DNA from: Rickettsia typhi
GTDB lineage: Bacteria > Pseudomonadota > Alphaproteobacteria > Rickettsiales > Deianiraeaceae
DNA length: 64,000 nucleotides
Assembly (NCBI GenBank): GCA_945889175.1
Contig: CAMDBF010000002.1
Coordinates: forward strand, 1 to 64,000
Direction: 5' to 3'
Shown here: one piece after another, positions 33,544-42,792 of the stretch
Position numbering within the stretch: position 1 is the stretch's first letter
How the letters are laid out: each line of letters starts with the position of its first letter
The notes under the pieces: model-generated
Told to the model about the DNA's origin: nothing
The model's input: only the letters and a program-made list of their open reading frames with translations
The model's database searches: none
Program-made: the position numbers and the translations under genes

Positions 33544-34098
33544 ATGACAGAACTTAACGGTGAGGTTAAAATGCATGCAACAACTATTATCTGCGTAAGA
33601 AAAGGCGATAAAGTTGCAATAGCTGGCGATGGTCAGGTTTCGATAGGTAATACTATCTTTAAATCGACTGCAAGAAAGATAAGAAGACTTCACAATAACA
33701 AAATTTTAACAGGTTTTGCTGGCTCAACAAGTGATGCATTCACTTTGTTTGAAAGATTAGAGGGTAAGCTTGAGTCTTTCAATGGCAATCTTTTACGCTC
33801 CTCAGTTGAGCTTGCAAAGGATTGGCGTAAGGAAAGATACTTAAGAAAACTTGAAGCTATGATGATAGTTGCAGACGAAAAAGAAACTTATATCGTAAGT
33901 GGTTCGGGTGATGTTATAGAGCCTGAGTTTGGTGTAGCCGCTATAGGCAGCGGTGGTAATTATGCTAGAGCTGCTGCTCTTGCCCTTATGGAAACCAATT
34001 CAAGCTTAAGTGCAGTTGAAATTGCAAAGAAAAGCATTGAGATTGCAGGCAGAATCTGTGTCTTTACAAACCTTAACATAATTACTGACGAACTGTAG
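33544..34098 (+). CDS. hslV: ATP-dependent protease subunit HslV
   Basis: HslV is the threonine protease core that works with the HslU ATPase. The catalytic Thr is within [20 protein letters not shown], so a propeptide of about twelve residues ([12 protein letters not shown]) is removed, as in other alphaproteobacteria. Other landmarks are [41 protein letters not shown] and [14 protein letters not shown]. Length 184 is normal. hslU is not adjacent, contrary to the common hslVU pair. Confidence 0.96.
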   Translation: MTELNGEVKMHATTIICVRKGDKVAIAGDGQVSIGNTIFKSTARKIRRLHNNKILTGFAGSTSDAFTLFERLEGKLESFNGNLLRSSVELAKDWRKERYLRKLEAMMIVADEKETYIVSGSGDVIEPEFGVAAIGSGGNYARAAALALMETNSSLSAVEIAKKSIEIAGRICVFTNLNIITDEL

Positions 34099-34121
34099 TT
34101 AGTGTATTTTTTCATTTTTTA

Positions 34122-35282
34122 ATGTCAAGCAAGCAAACATATAGTGATAATAGTGTTAAGATTGCAACATTTGGCTTTATGAAAAAATATGCTTGCATTC
34201 AAGACAAGTGCATTAACGATTGTTGCAATTCTTGGACCATAGAAATTGACAAACCCACTCTTGAAAAATGGAAGGCTAAGGCTCCTGACTTACTGGAATC
34301 CATTGAACAAAACCCCTACAGACCCGAAACTCTAAGGATGCAAACTACAGGTGAGGAAAAATCCTGCGTGCAGCTTCAAGGTGGAATATGTTCCATACAT
34401 AAAAACAAAGGAGCCGAGATGCTTCCTGAGATATGCAATTATTTTCCGCAGATGTACAAGGCATTTAATTCAAAAATTTATCTTACAGGCACAACATCTT
34501 GCCCTGCGGTTGCCTATATTATCTTAAATGAAGAGGAGGAGACAAACTTTAAAATCTCAGATCATTTTGTTAGCATTAAAAAATCATTAGGACAAATATC
34601 CGAGTATGGTAACGGGCTAGGGGGGCAAAATATTGGATCCATGGTTGCAAAGGTTATGGATTTTGTTTCGTCTTTTTCAAACCCACGGCAGGCAGTAAAA
34701 TCTCTATATTTTGCATCAAAGCTTTTTGACGAAACAAAGCAAAGCCAATTGTCACAAAATATTGATTCTATATTAAAATTAAGTAATGTATCTTTAAAAG
34801 CTTTTACTGTGAACGATGATTTTGAAGAAAACATTTTTGACAATATAATTGATTTAACCCTTAATATAACAACCCGTAATAAGCCATTTATTACTTTAAT
34901 TTTGCAAAAATTAAATGAGCTTAAACTCCAAGGTATTACCCCCTTGGCTTTGTATCGAGAATACGAGGCTGCAAAGGATGGTTTTGTAAAAAATAAAAAA
35001 TATTTACGCAGATTTATTAAGGTTAAGCTTGCTGAAAATTTCTTTCCAGCCTCTAGCTTTGCAAGTCATACTGAAGACTTTATTGTTTTGTACTGCGAAT
35101 ATTTAATTATAGATTTTGTCATTGCTCTTTTCTACTCACATGGATTAAAAGACGAGAGAACGATAGGTGATATAATTCACTCCATAGACAGGGAGTTTTA
35201 TGCCAAAAAACGCTCTCGCATAATGGACTTAATAAAAGCACAAAACCTTGATAAAATTGAAAACCTATTTGCCCTGCAATAA
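34122..35282 (+). CDS. FliB-like (lysine N-methylase type) Cys-rich protein
   Basis: 386 residues resembling FliB, the flagellin lysine-N-methylase family. The N terminus has the metal-cluster-like pattern ACIQDKCINDCCNSWTIEID (C-x4-C-x3-CC). These are followed by KSCVQLQGGICSIHKNKG, MLPEICNYFPQ and TSCPAVAYIIL, the order seen in FliB relatives. The C-terminal half is helical and less conserved. No flagellin or other flagellar gene is in the window. The target protein is unknown, and the methylase activity is established for the family rather than shown here. It lies 23 bases after hslV. Confidence 0.7.
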   Translation: MSSKQTYSDNSVKIATFGFMKKYACIQDKCINDCCNSWTIEIDKPTLEKWKAKAPDLLESIEQNPYRPETLRMQTTGEEKSCVQLQGGICSIHKNKGAEMLPEICNYFPQMYKAFNSKIYLTGTTSCPAVAYIILNEEEETNFKISDHFVSIKKSLGQISEYGNGLGGQNIGSMVAKVMDFVSSFSNPRQAVKSLYFASKLFDETKQSQLSQNIDSILKLSNVSLKAFTVNDDFEENIFDNIIDLTLNITTRNKPFITLILQKLNELKLQGITPLALYREYEAAKDGFVKNKKYLRRFIKVKLAENFFPASSFASHTEDFIVLYCEYLIIDFVIALFYSHGLKDERTIGDIIHSIDREFYAKKRSRIMDLIKAQNLDKIENLFALQ

Positions 35283-35354
35283 GCTATTGGGTATAATATT
35301 TATAAATGATAAATCTTATCATACAAGCTCTATTTTCTCTTCGCTCATAAAATA

Positions 35355-36122
35355 TCATGTATTATTATATTTGTTAAGCTCTTTCTTAATGATTTTATCG
35401 ACTTCTTTGGTTACATCGAGGCAGGATCTAATTGTGTTTGAGGCAAAAAAAATATTTGTATAAGTAATAATTTTGTCGCATATGGCGTAGCCATGAATAT
35501 AGTCATCGTTCACCACTTGTTTGTTATTTGTGCGTAGCAAAACGCTTTTATGCACACTTTGGTAGCCGTATGACATTGGTTGGTACACTGGGGAAAGAAT
35601 TATTCCATTATTAACAACCTGCTTAACCTGCATACCGCTTAGTGTGTACAAGCAAGATTTTGTAAATGGCACCCCAATTGCAGCATATGAAAACAAATCA
35701 CATTTTCTATCGATAGATGGATACTTTAGTTTAATTTTTTTCTTAATTGCAGTTGTCAATCTACTAACTTCATATTCTTTGACTTGTTTGTATATATTGT
35801 CTAATTTTTGTTGCAAATCCTTATACTCTTGTTTTTGATTCTGCAAGGTTACCTTTATAGCTTTTTCATTTTCATCCTCAAGGATGTCCGTTATATTTTT
35901 TAAAGTAATGTAAACTTTATAGCTGAATACAACATCCTTAATATTTAAAGGATCTTGCTGCCAAAAATTGTATAAACTATTAGCTTTTTGTAAAATAAAG
36001 TCATGTAAAAGGACACAATCGTGACCCCTTAAAGAGTCATAATAACTCTCTCCAGCACTTCCACCTTGTTTTAAATAAATTTCAAAATCATCTAAAATTA
36101 ACAGGTCTTTGTTAAATCTCAT
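35355..36122 (-). CDS. Hypothetical protein, 255 residues
   Basis: Not recognised. Polar protein without signal peptide or membrane segment. A coiled coil is likely at about 90-135 (QNQKQEYKDLQQKLDNIYKQ). The C-terminal half looks like a folded beta-rich domain (GMQVKQVVNNGIILSPVYQP, YGYQSVHKSVLLR), ending in a basic tail. Its ATG overlaps the TGA of the upstream small gene in an ATGA arrangement, implying translational coupling. It lies downstream of infA on the minus strand and might be read through from the ribosomal protein run. No function can be given. Confidence 0.6.
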   Translation of the reverse strand: MRFNKDLLILDDFEIYLKQGGSAGESYYDSLRGHDCVLLHDFILQKANSLYNFWQQDPLNIKDVVFSYKVYITLKNITDILEDENEKAIKVTLQNQKQEYKDLQQKLDNIYKQVKEYEVSRLTTAIKKKIKLKYPSIDRKCDLFSYAAIGVPFTKSCLYTLSGMQVKQVVNNGIILSPVYQPMSYGYQSVHKSVLLRTNNKQVVNDDYIHGYAICDKIITYTNIFFASNTIRSCLDVTKEVDKIIKKELNKYNNT

Positions 36123-36493
36123 TTCTTTAAGTTCTTGAAATGTTTCTGCAAATTCTTTAAAGCTAATTGTAGAAGCTTTTTTTGAGACTCCTGACTACTA
36201 TCTTTTAAGTTGCTAATTACAGCTTGCTTGTTGTCCTCTTGTCTCAAATTGCCCTCTTCAAAACATTTTTTAAGTAAAAGATTAGTGTTTTCATTTTTGA
36301 ATGCATCTTTGGCATCGTTAAACTTAGATAGCCAGCCAGCATAATATTCGGTGATACATTTCAATTCGACTGGATCGATAACAGTTTGTATAAAATATCT
36401 GTTATCATTATCAATATATTCTGCAAGAATATATTAGCAAAATAGCCCAAAGGCAGCAATTGCAACGGTGATATATTTTAGAGAGAAATACAC
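36119..36493 (-). pseudogene. Short membrane-anchored protein gene with in-frame TAA
   Basis: Not recognised. The intact 3' part (36119-36364, 81 codons, polar and helical) has no ATG, only a TTG. The frame is open upstream to a TAA at 36434-36436, with protein-like sequence right up to the stop (YILAEYIDNDNRYFIQTV). Beyond that stop the same frame continues to a GTG at 36493 with a hydrophobic anchor (YITVAIAAFGLFC). The natural reading is a membrane-anchored protein interrupted by one TAA. It overlaps the next gene by 4 bases. Confidence 0.5.
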
Positions 36494-36534
36494 TTAATAA
36501 ATACAAAAGAATTTGATTTATGAAATAAAGAATG

Positions 36535-36786
36535 CTATGCCTGATTCTTCATCCTTTCAACTATACGACCCTTGTCTATAGAGTAGGGTGAAAATTCAAC
36601 TTTGACTATATCGCCGTTTGCAATTTTGATTCTATTGGTTCTAATTTTGCCAGATGGGTGACAAATAACAAGTTTTTTACTTACGGGGTTGTTATTTGCA
36701 TCGGCATTAATTTCAACCCTAAAGTTTGCATCTTTTAGTAATTCGGTAACAAGTCCGTAGTAAATAATAACATCCTCTTTTGACAT
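36535..36786 (-). CDS. infA: Translation initiation factor IF-1
   Basis: 83 residues, S1/OB fold. It matches the family at MSKEDVIIYYGLVTELLKDA, CHPSGKIRTNRIKIANGDIV and VEFSPYSIDKGRIVERMK. An insert (about residues 26-36, ADANNNPVSKK) lengthens the loop compared with the usual about 72 residues. It lies 10 bases after rpoA, in the position normally held by rplQ. It stops with TAG. Confidence 0.93.
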   Translation of the reverse strand: MSKEDVIIYYGLVTELLKDANFRVEINADANNNPVSKKLVICHPSGKIRTNRIKIANGDIVKVEFSPYSIDKGRIVERMKNQA

Positions 36787-36796
36787 ATTTTGGTTT

Positions 36797-37828
36797 TTAT
36801 TTGCTTATAATATATTTTTCTTTTATTTCATTCCAGTTTTCAATTGTCATGCCCAATGATAGACCAACAGATTCAAGAACTTCTTTGATTTCATCAAGTG
36901 ATTTTTTACCAAAGTTAGGAGTTTTAATTAAATCAGATTCAGTAAATTGTACAAGTTCACCAACATAGCCTATGTTCTCGCTTCTTAAACAATTACTTGC
37001 TCTAACTGACAATTCAAGTTCGGTAACTTTTTTAATTAAGTTAGGATTGATGTCTATTTGTTTTACGTCGACTTGACCAAGGTCTCTTTCGACAAAGTCC
37101 ACGATAAATCTTAAGTGCTGTCTTATTAAATAAGCAGATACTTTCAGTGCATCTTTAGGCGTAACGGAGCCATTTGTCTCGATAGTTAACACTATTTTGT
37201 CATAGTTGTCATGAGTTTTATTGTTTGATACCATTTGCTCGTCAACAACAAAAGACACACTTGTTACAGGTGAATAGTAGCAATCAATAGGTATTAGCAT
37301 TATGTCTTTTTCATCATCCTGTAAAGTGTTTATAGTAGGTACGTAACCAAAACCACTGTTAATAAATAGCTCAACTTCTATAGGAGATTCTGAAGATACA
37401 CATTCAAGTAGGTACTGATCTGGGTTAAGGATGGTTACATCTTTTGATGATGGGATCATGCCTGCGGTAAAAATACCTTTTTTGTTAATAGTGAAGGATA
37501 TTTTTTTCTCCTCGTTGAAATCAAGTGCAACAACAACTTTTTTTAAGTTTGCAATAAAGGTGGATACATCTTCTTTTGCACCTTGCATGGTTGAAAATTC
37601 GTGTGAAATACCTTTTATTTTTACACCTGCAACGCAAGATCCATGAACAGATGATAATAGGGTTCTTCTAAGGCTGTTTGCCATAGTAACACCAAAACCT
37701 TTTTTTATCGGATAGATAGATATAATTGATTTTTTACCCTCTACAATTACTTCCTCTGTCATTTCGTCGGGAAAGATTATCGAGTCGTAAATTTTAGGAA
37801 TTTCAAAGCCTTGATTTTTACTAGACAT
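36797..37828 (-). CDS. rpoA: DNA-directed RNA polymerase subunit alpha
   Basis: 343 residues. The N-terminal dimerisation domain contains [20 protein letters not shown] and [20 protein letters not shown]. The C-terminal domain, which contacts UP elements and activators, shows [20 protein letters not shown] and [19 protein letters not shown]. It is the fifth gene of a minus-strand ribosomal run (rplM, rpsI, rpsM, rpsK, rpoA, infA). Confidence 0.97.
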   Translation of the reverse strand: MSSKNQGFEIPKIYDSIIFPDEMTEEVIVEGKKSIISIYPIKKGFGVTMANSLRRTLLSSVHGSCVAGVKIKGISHEFSTMQGAKEDVSTFIANLKKVVVALDFNEEKKISFTINKKGIFTAGMIPSSKDVTILNPDQYLLECVSSESPIEVELFINSGFGYVPTINTLQDDEKDIMLIPIDCYYSPVTSVSFVVDEQMVSNNKTHDNYDKIVLTIETNGSVTPKDALKVSAYLIRQHLRFIVDFVERDLGQVDVKQIDINPNLIKKVTELELSVRASNCLRSENIGYVGELVQFTESDLIKTPNFGKKSLDEIKEVLESVGLSLGMTIENWNEIKEKYIISK

Positions 37829-37886
37829 AACTAAAATTTTAAAAAACTATATAAATTTATTTTATTTAACCTAAAAAAAAGCAAGA

Positions 37887-38339
37887 CTACACTCTTCTTT
37901 TTTTAGGAGCTCTGCAACCATTGTGTGGAAATGGAGTCGCATCAGCAATGCTATTGACAATAAAATTTGAATTATTAAGACAAAAGTTCTTAATAGATTC
38001 AACTGCTGCATCTCTACCAGATCCTATCCCTTTAACGATAACATCAATTGTTTTGATGTTTAATGAATAAATTTGCTCTAAAAGTTTTGTTGTTACATCT
38101 TTTGCTGCAAATGGTGTTGATTTTTTTGCACCTCTGTAAAATTTACCTGAAGAAATTTGTCCAACAAGTGCATTACCAGCTGGATCTGTGGCTACAACAA
38201 TAGTGTTGTTTTTTGTTGCAAGAATATGAAACTTTGCAACTGTTATTGAAGCAAGGTTTTTAACTCTTTTTTTTTGAGTAGAAGCGGAAGCCTGATTTTG
38301 CTTCTTATCATTACCTTTTTTTTTGTTATCGTTAGACAT
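37887..38339 (-). CDS. rpsK: 30S ribosomal protein S11 (uS11)
   Basis: 150 residues. The core is standard: VAKFHILATKNNTIVVATDP, the SSGKFYRGAKKSTPFAA region, VDVIVKGIGSGRDAAVES-like (here IDVIVKGIGSGRDAAVES) and DATPFPHNGCRAPKKRRV at the end. A Lys/Gln-rich N-terminal extension of about 25 residues makes it longer than usual (about 129). It forms the platform of the 30S subunit. Confidence 0.97.
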   Translation of the reverse strand: MSNDNKKKGNDKKQNQASASTQKKRVKNLASITVAKFHILATKNNTIVVATDPAGNALVGQISSGKFYRGAKKSTPFAAKDVTTKLLEQIYSLNIKTIDVIVKGIGSGRDAAVESIKNFCLNNSNFIVNSIADATPFPHNGCRAPKKRRV

Positions 38340-38392
38340 TTATGAAAATACAAAAATAATACAAATATTTTATTAGAGTTTGGTTACTTCAA

Positions 38393-38755
38393 TTAACTAC
38401 TTTTCTTTTTACCTTTTCTGGTTCTTGCGTTATTTTTAGTTCTTTGACCTCTAACTGGCAAGCCTTTTTTGTGTCTTGTACCTTTGTAGCAGTTCATTGC
38501 TATTAAAGATTTAATATCATCCAAAACTTTTCTTCTCAAGTCAGCCTCAACAACAATATTTTTAGATATATAAGTTCTTATTGAAGCAAGTTGTTCTTCA
38601 GTAAGGTCAGAGAATTTTACCTGATCATTAATTTTTAATGTTTGACAGATAGTTTTTGCTAAAGGAACGCCAACACCATATATGTAACCCAGACCTATAA
38701 ATAGTCTTTTATTAGCAGGAATTGCAACGTTTGCTATTCTAACAGTAGTAGACAT
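38393..38755 (-). CDS. rpsM: 30S ribosomal protein S13 (uS13)
   Basis: 120 residues with VRIANVAIPANKRLFIGLGY, IYGVGVPLAKTICQTLKI, the LRRKVLDDIKSLIAMNCYKG stretch and RHKKGLPVRGQRTKNNARTR. All are diagnostic for S13, which sits in the 30S head. It comes 21 bases after rpsI ends in the direction of transcription. Confidence 0.97.
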   Translation of the reverse strand: MSTTVRIANVAIPANKRLFIGLGYIYGVGVPLAKTICQTLKINDQVKFSDLTEEQLASIRTYISKNIVVEADLRRKVLDDIKSLIAMNCYKGTRHKKGLPVRGQRTKNNARTRKGKKKSS

Positions 38756-38775
38756 AGAAATAAATAAATATAAAA

Positions 38776-39357
38776 TTAACGTTTTGAAAATTGTTCTTTT
38801 TTTCTCGATTTTCTAAAACCAGGAAGTTTTCTTTCAACAATTCTAGAGTCTGTTGCGATAAGTCCAGCTTGTTTTAATATTTTTTTAAACTCCTCATTGT
38901 TAGCTGAAATATGTTTTGCAAAAGCTGTTGAAAAGGATTCAGCATGACCTTTTATTCCACCTCCGTGAAGGCTTGCAAAAAGATTGACTGACTCAGCGTC
39001 AATAACATGACCAGCTACTTTTAATGTTTTGATAGGTTGTAGGGCAACATCTGTAAAGTACTTTGGAGTAAAGTAGTCCTTAATAGCTTTACCATTAAGA
39101 ATTATACCACCTTTTGAAGTTTCCCTTATTACGCAAACGGAAGTTTTTCTTCTTGCTTTGGTAACTTTAGCTTTTTTAACTTTTGGAGCTTTTACAGGTA
39201 ATTCTGCTACTGGGTTCTCGATACTTTTAATTTGAACTTTTTTTGCAACAGATGGATTTTCTTTTGTTGTGTCTACACTTTGTTGTTTTTGTACTTTTGT
39301 AGGTATTTTTTTTACTTCAGTCTTAACATCTGTTTCGACCTGTTTTTTGGTTGTCAT
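38776..39357 (-). CDS. rpsI: 30S ribosomal protein S9 (uS9)
   Basis: 193 residues. The C-terminal about 125 form the normal S9: GGIILNGKAIKDYFTPK, VNLFASLHGGGIKGHAESFS and TDSRIVERKLPGFRKSRKKE, followed by the tail QFSKR. The first about 65 residues are a Lys/Thr/Val-rich extension (QVETDVKTEVKKIPTKVQKQ), unusual for bacteria and likely disordered. It follows rplM after 21 bases, the usual rplM-rpsI pair. Confidence 0.96.
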   Translation of the reverse strand: MTTKKQVETDVKTEVKKIPTKVQKQQSVDTTKENPSVAKKVQIKSIENPVAELPVKAPKVKKAKVTKARRKTSVCVIRETSKGGIILNGKAIKDYFTPKYFTDVALQPIKTLKVAGHVIDAESVNLFASLHGGGIKGHAESFSTAFAKHISANNEEFKKILKQAGLIATDSRIVERKLPGFRKSRKKEQFSKR

Positions 39358-39378
39358 AATTGAAAAATCAAAAAATTA

Positions 39379-39864
39379 TTAATTATTACTTGTAGTTACT
39401 GTGTTTTTTCTATTAAAAGATGCTATATCAAGTTTAATAGGATTTTGTGCAGCATGAGGATGGGCATCGCCCTTGTAAATAAATAGCTTTGTGAGCTGTT
39501 CGTAAGCGAGTTTTGAGTGATGAGGAAACATGCCTTCAACAGAGTGTTTTACAACTCTTGCAGGGTTTTTACCATTAAGGATATCTCTAATTCTTGCCTC
39601 TTTTATTCCACCAGCATAGCCAGTGTGCTTGTAAAGAACTTTTGTGTATTCCTTGTTAGCGGTAAGACTTACTTTTTCACAGTTTGTAACAATAACATAG
39701 TCTCCAGAGTCGTTGTTAGATGTAAAAGTAGCTTTGTTTTTACCTTTTAAAATTTTTGCAATTTCAACAGACATTCTGCCAAGGCAAAGACCAGTAGCAT
39801 CAATTATATACCATTTTTTCTTTTGTTTGTCGTCGTAAAAAAAATGCGTAGAGTTGGTCAACAT
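39379..39864 (-). CDS. rplM: 50S ribosomal protein L13 (uL13)
   Basis: 161 residues. KKWYIIDATGLCLGRMSVEI, GDYVIVTNCEKVSLTANKEY, YKHTGYAGGIKEARIRDIL and VEGMFPHHSKLAYEQLTKLF match L13. It is the first gene of the ribosomal run and lies just downstream of a TTGACT/TATAAC promoter. Confidence 0.97.
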   Translation of the reverse strand: MLTNSTHFFYDDKQKKKWYIIDATGLCLGRMSVEIAKILKGKNKATFTSNNDSGDYVIVTNCEKVSLTANKEYTKVLYKHTGYAGGIKEARIRDILNGKNPARVVKHSVEGMFPHHSKLAYEQLTKLFIYKGDAHPHAAQNPIKLDIASFNRKNTVTTSNN

Positions 39865-39916
39865 AAAATTTAGAATACTATACTTAAATCACATACATAT
39901 ATCATAGACAAACAAG

Positions 39917-39943
39917 GTTATATCCTTTACTTGCAATAGTCAA
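39917..39943 (-). promoter_or_regulatory. Promoter of the rplM-infA run
   Basis: On the minus strand TTGACT (39938-39943), a 15-base spacer, TATAAC (39917-39922), about 50 bases upstream of the rplM ATG. The spacer is shorter than the optimum. Confidence 0.5.
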
Positions 39944-39998
39944 TATTTTTTTATATTTTTATTTTTTTACAATATCGCAAAAAATATCAAAAAAAGTG

Positions 39999-41411
39999 TT
40001 ACAAAAAATTAAGCAATTCCTTAATATTTTTAACAGTTTTAATGTTAATCTCGGTGCCCAGTTTGTCTTTAAACACAGATTCTCCGTTAAAATGGGGACA
40101 GATAATAGATTTATATCCCATTTTTACAGAATCTATAATTCTTTGCTCCGTGTTTAAAACTTGACGCACCTGCCCTGAAAGACTCAGTTCACCGAAGCAA
40201 ATCATATTTGGATCAACTATTTTATTAGAGAGGGAAGAGTATATACAAACGCAGGCAGCTAAATCGGCTGCAGTTTCGTTAACCCTCATGCCCCCAGCAA
40301 TATTCAAAAAAATGTCCTTGTCAAAAAGTTTAAGCCCTGCATGTTTATCAAGAATTGCACAGAGCATTGAAAGCCTGTTTGGGTCAAAACCTACAACATT
40401 TCTTCGTGGCATTGGAATAAAAGATTTTGAAACCAATGCTTCAATGTCCGAAGCTATAACTCTAGTTCCCTCAACCCCAGCAAAGGTTACTATACCGTTA
40501 ATTCCTTGCCCCTTGTCAAGTAAAAACACCTGTGAAGGATTTTCAACATCGATAAATCCACCAGCCGACATTTCAAATAATCCTATTTCTCCAGCTGGTC
40601 CATAACGATTTTTAATTGATCTTAATACTCTGTATTTACCACTCTTCTCGCCTTCAAAGTAAAGCACGGCATCAACCATGTGTTCCAAAACTTTAGGTCC
40701 TGCAATTTGGCCGTCCTTTGTTATATGACCCACTAAAAAAACAGAAATATTCTTTGCCTTTGCAATATTAATTATTTCTCCAACGCAAAACCTAATTTGC
40801 GATATACTTCCTGCAAAAGATTGAATATTGGTTGAGTATATTGTCTGTACCGAGTCAACAACAACAACCCCACCATTCATCGAATGCAAAGTGCTAAGAA
40901 CATCCTCTATGCTTGTAGTTGATATTAATTTTACAGGAGATTTTTCGATACCAAGCCTCTTTGACCTTAATTGTATTTGACTTGGCGATTCCTCTGCTGA
41001 AATATAATATACCCCTTCGTTATCAATTGTATTTAACTTTATTTTTGCATCAGGATTTTTACCATCCATGGCAATTTTTGCACATACTTGCAACAAGATT
41101 GTTGACTTACCAACACCAGGATCTCCTCCAATTAAATAAACCCCACCCCTAACAACGCCCCCGCCAAGTGCTCTGTCAAATTCGCTAAACTTGGTTCTTC
41201 TTGGGGTTGAGTTTATAAAAGACTCTGTGTCGCTCTCAAGACTTAAAACCTTAATGTTTTTTACATTTTGAGCAAGATCAAGCCCAGCCTTAAATGCCTC
41301 CTTTTCAACCTCGGATATACAATCCCATTCTTTGCAAGATGTACAACGCCCTGCCCAGTTTAAAAAAACTGTACCACAGTTATTACAAACATAATTAGTT
41401 TTTTTTGCCAT
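39999..41411 (-). CDS. radA: DNA repair protein RadA (Sms)
   Basis: RadA is a RecA-like helicase promoting branch migration in recombination. 470 residues: an N-terminal C4 zinc finger (YVCNNCGTVFLNWAGRCTSC), Walker A GGDPGVGKSTILLQVC, the RadA signature KNRYG (SIKNRYGPAGEIGLFEM), and a C-terminal Lon-like domain (LNIAGGMRVNETAADLAACV, LSGQVRQVLNTEQRI). It is complete. It precedes rplM on the same strand, with a 134-base gap that holds a promoter. Confidence 0.96.
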   Translation of the reverse strand: MAKKTNYVCNNCGTVFLNWAGRCTSCKEWDCISEVEKEAFKAGLDLAQNVKNIKVLSLESDTESFINSTPRRTKFSEFDRALGGGVVRGGVYLIGGDPGVGKSTILLQVCAKIAMDGKNPDAKIKLNTIDNEGVYYISAEESPSQIQLRSKRLGIEKSPVKLISTTSIEDVLSTLHSMNGGVVVVDSVQTIYSTNIQSFAGSISQIRFCVGEIINIAKAKNISVFLVGHITKDGQIAGPKVLEHMVDAVLYFEGEKSGKYRVLRSIKNRYGPAGEIGLFEMSAGGFIDVENPSQVFLLDKGQGINGIVTFAGVEGTRVIASDIEALVSKSFIPMPRRNVVGFDPNRLSMLCAILDKHAGLKLFDKDIFLNIAGGMRVNETAADLAACVCIYSSLSNKIVDPNMICFGELSLSGQVRQVLNTEQRIIDSVKMGYKSIICPHFNGESVFKDKLGTEINIKTVKNIKELLNFL

Positions 41412-41733
41412 GCTTTTTATTTATAATGTAAATAAAGATTATTTAACTTCATTCAAACCATATGGCTTGATGTTCATTATCTTTTTCATGCTCCAATGAT
41501 CTAATATTTAACTGGCGATAAAATAATATTAGATAATTAAGCTATTTGTATTTTAAATATCAATAGTTTTTGCATATTTGTTAAAAACATACGCCACCTT
41601 TGGGGTAGTAAGTTATAATTAAATTAGCACTCTAAAGGACTCTTTACGAAAAATTAATTTACTTGCAATTTCTACAAAAGCTTACAAAATTTAGTGTGTT
41701 AATTATGTCTTTAAATTTTATAAAAAGTAAGTT
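41412..41733. other. Intergenic region between divergent radA and purK
   Basis: About 320 bases without a gene. A TATAAT hexamer lies at 41614-41619 but has no matching -35 box. A half-site TTAGCACTC (41624-41632) resembles one arm of the CIRCE heat-shock operator, but the second arm is missing. Confidence 0.5.
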
Positions 41734-42792
41734 ATGGTAAAAGGTGCTCGCGATTTATACTCGCAGAGTTTTGGCATTGTTGGTAGCGGGCAACTGGGTA
41801 GAATGCTAGCTTACAGAGCCTCTCTACTTGGTTTTATTGTAAATATTTATAGCGACAAACCTCAATCCCCTGCATCAGTTTTTGCAAATAGCGAATTTGT
41901 TGGTAGCTACGACGACAGCCTAGCAATTAATAAATTTATTAATGAAAACGACTTTGCAACTAGTGAGTTTGAAAATATAACAACTAAAAATTTAGATAGC
42001 AAAATAAATCCAAACCCATCGGCAATCTTTACCTGTCAAAACAGACTAAGAGAAAAAACTCTAGCACGCTCTCTTGGTATTAAAACCCCAGTTTTTATCA
42101 AAATTACAAACAAGGATGATGTAAAAGATTTTTTTGCCAAGGAGGGTTCTTTTATACTAAAAACAACAGAGTTTGGTTACGACGGAAAGGGGCAGTGTAA
42201 AATTACTGACCAAGTAAGTATTGATAACATCAGCTTTAATGATAAAGAATATATAGCCGAAAGCTTTATTGATTTTCATCTTGAATTCTCTGTAATTTTA
42301 ACAAGAGGTAATGATGGGCATATTGTGTTCTACCCCTCGCCAATTAATAAACACAAGGATGGCATTTTAATTGAAAGCCTTGTAAGTAAAGCTTTTAACG
42401 AACAGCCATTTATTCTAAGAGCTAAGGAGTATGCCTCGTTAATTGCAAAATCTCTTAATTACAAAGGCACTATGGCGGTAGAGTTTTTTTTGACAAAGAA
42501 TAAAGAGATAATTTTTAACGAGATTGCACCAAGGCCACACAACTCAGCACATTATACCATGGATTTATGTAATGTGTGTCAGTTTGAAAATCACATTAGA
42601 GCTGTTGCAGATAAGCCAATGCTTACCCCTGTTTTGTTGCAAGAGGGTAAGATGATAAACCTAATAGGTAAAGATACAATTGATTTGCTTAGCAAGTATG
42701 AAGGTATGCAAAATGCTAAAATTCATTTATATGGCAAAAGCGAGCTTAGCAAGGGTCGTAAAATTGGACATATAAATATTCTTGATTTATAG
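41734..42792 (+). CDS. purK: N5-carboxyaminoimidazole ribonucleotide synthase (PurK)
   Basis: ATP-grasp enzyme of purine synthesis that carboxylates aminoimidazole ribonucleotide for PurE. 352 residues. FGIVGSGQLGRMLAYRASLL, ENITTKNL and the ATP-grasp strands (EGSFILKTTEFGYDGKGQ; KGTMAVEFFLTKNKEIIFNE; IAPRPHNSAHYTMDLC) are diagnostic. No purE or other pur gene lies nearby. Its presence implies de novo or partial purine synthesis, unusual for obligate Rickettsia-type parasites. Confidence 0.95.
   Translation: MVKGARDLYSQSFGIVGSGQLGRMLAYRASLLGFIVNIYSDKPQSPASVFANSEFVGSYDDSLAINKFINENDFATSEFENITTKNLDSKINPNPSAIFTCQNRLREKTLARSLGIKTPVFIKITNKDDVKDFFAKEGSFILKTTEFGYDGKGQCKITDQVSIDNISFNDKEYIAESFIDFHLEFSVILTRGNDGHIVFYPSPINKHKDGILIESLVSKAFNEQPFILRAKEYASLIAKSLNYKGTMAVEFFLTKNKEIIFNEIAPRPHNSAHYTMDLCNVCQFENHIRAVADKPMLTPVLLQEGKMINLIGKDTIDLLSKYEGMQNAKIHLYGKSELSKGRKIGHINILDL

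Noticed and set aside
41624-41632. TTAGCACTC, like one arm of the CIRCE operator
   Set aside because: The second arm GAGTGCTAA is absent and neither neighbour is a chaperone gene.
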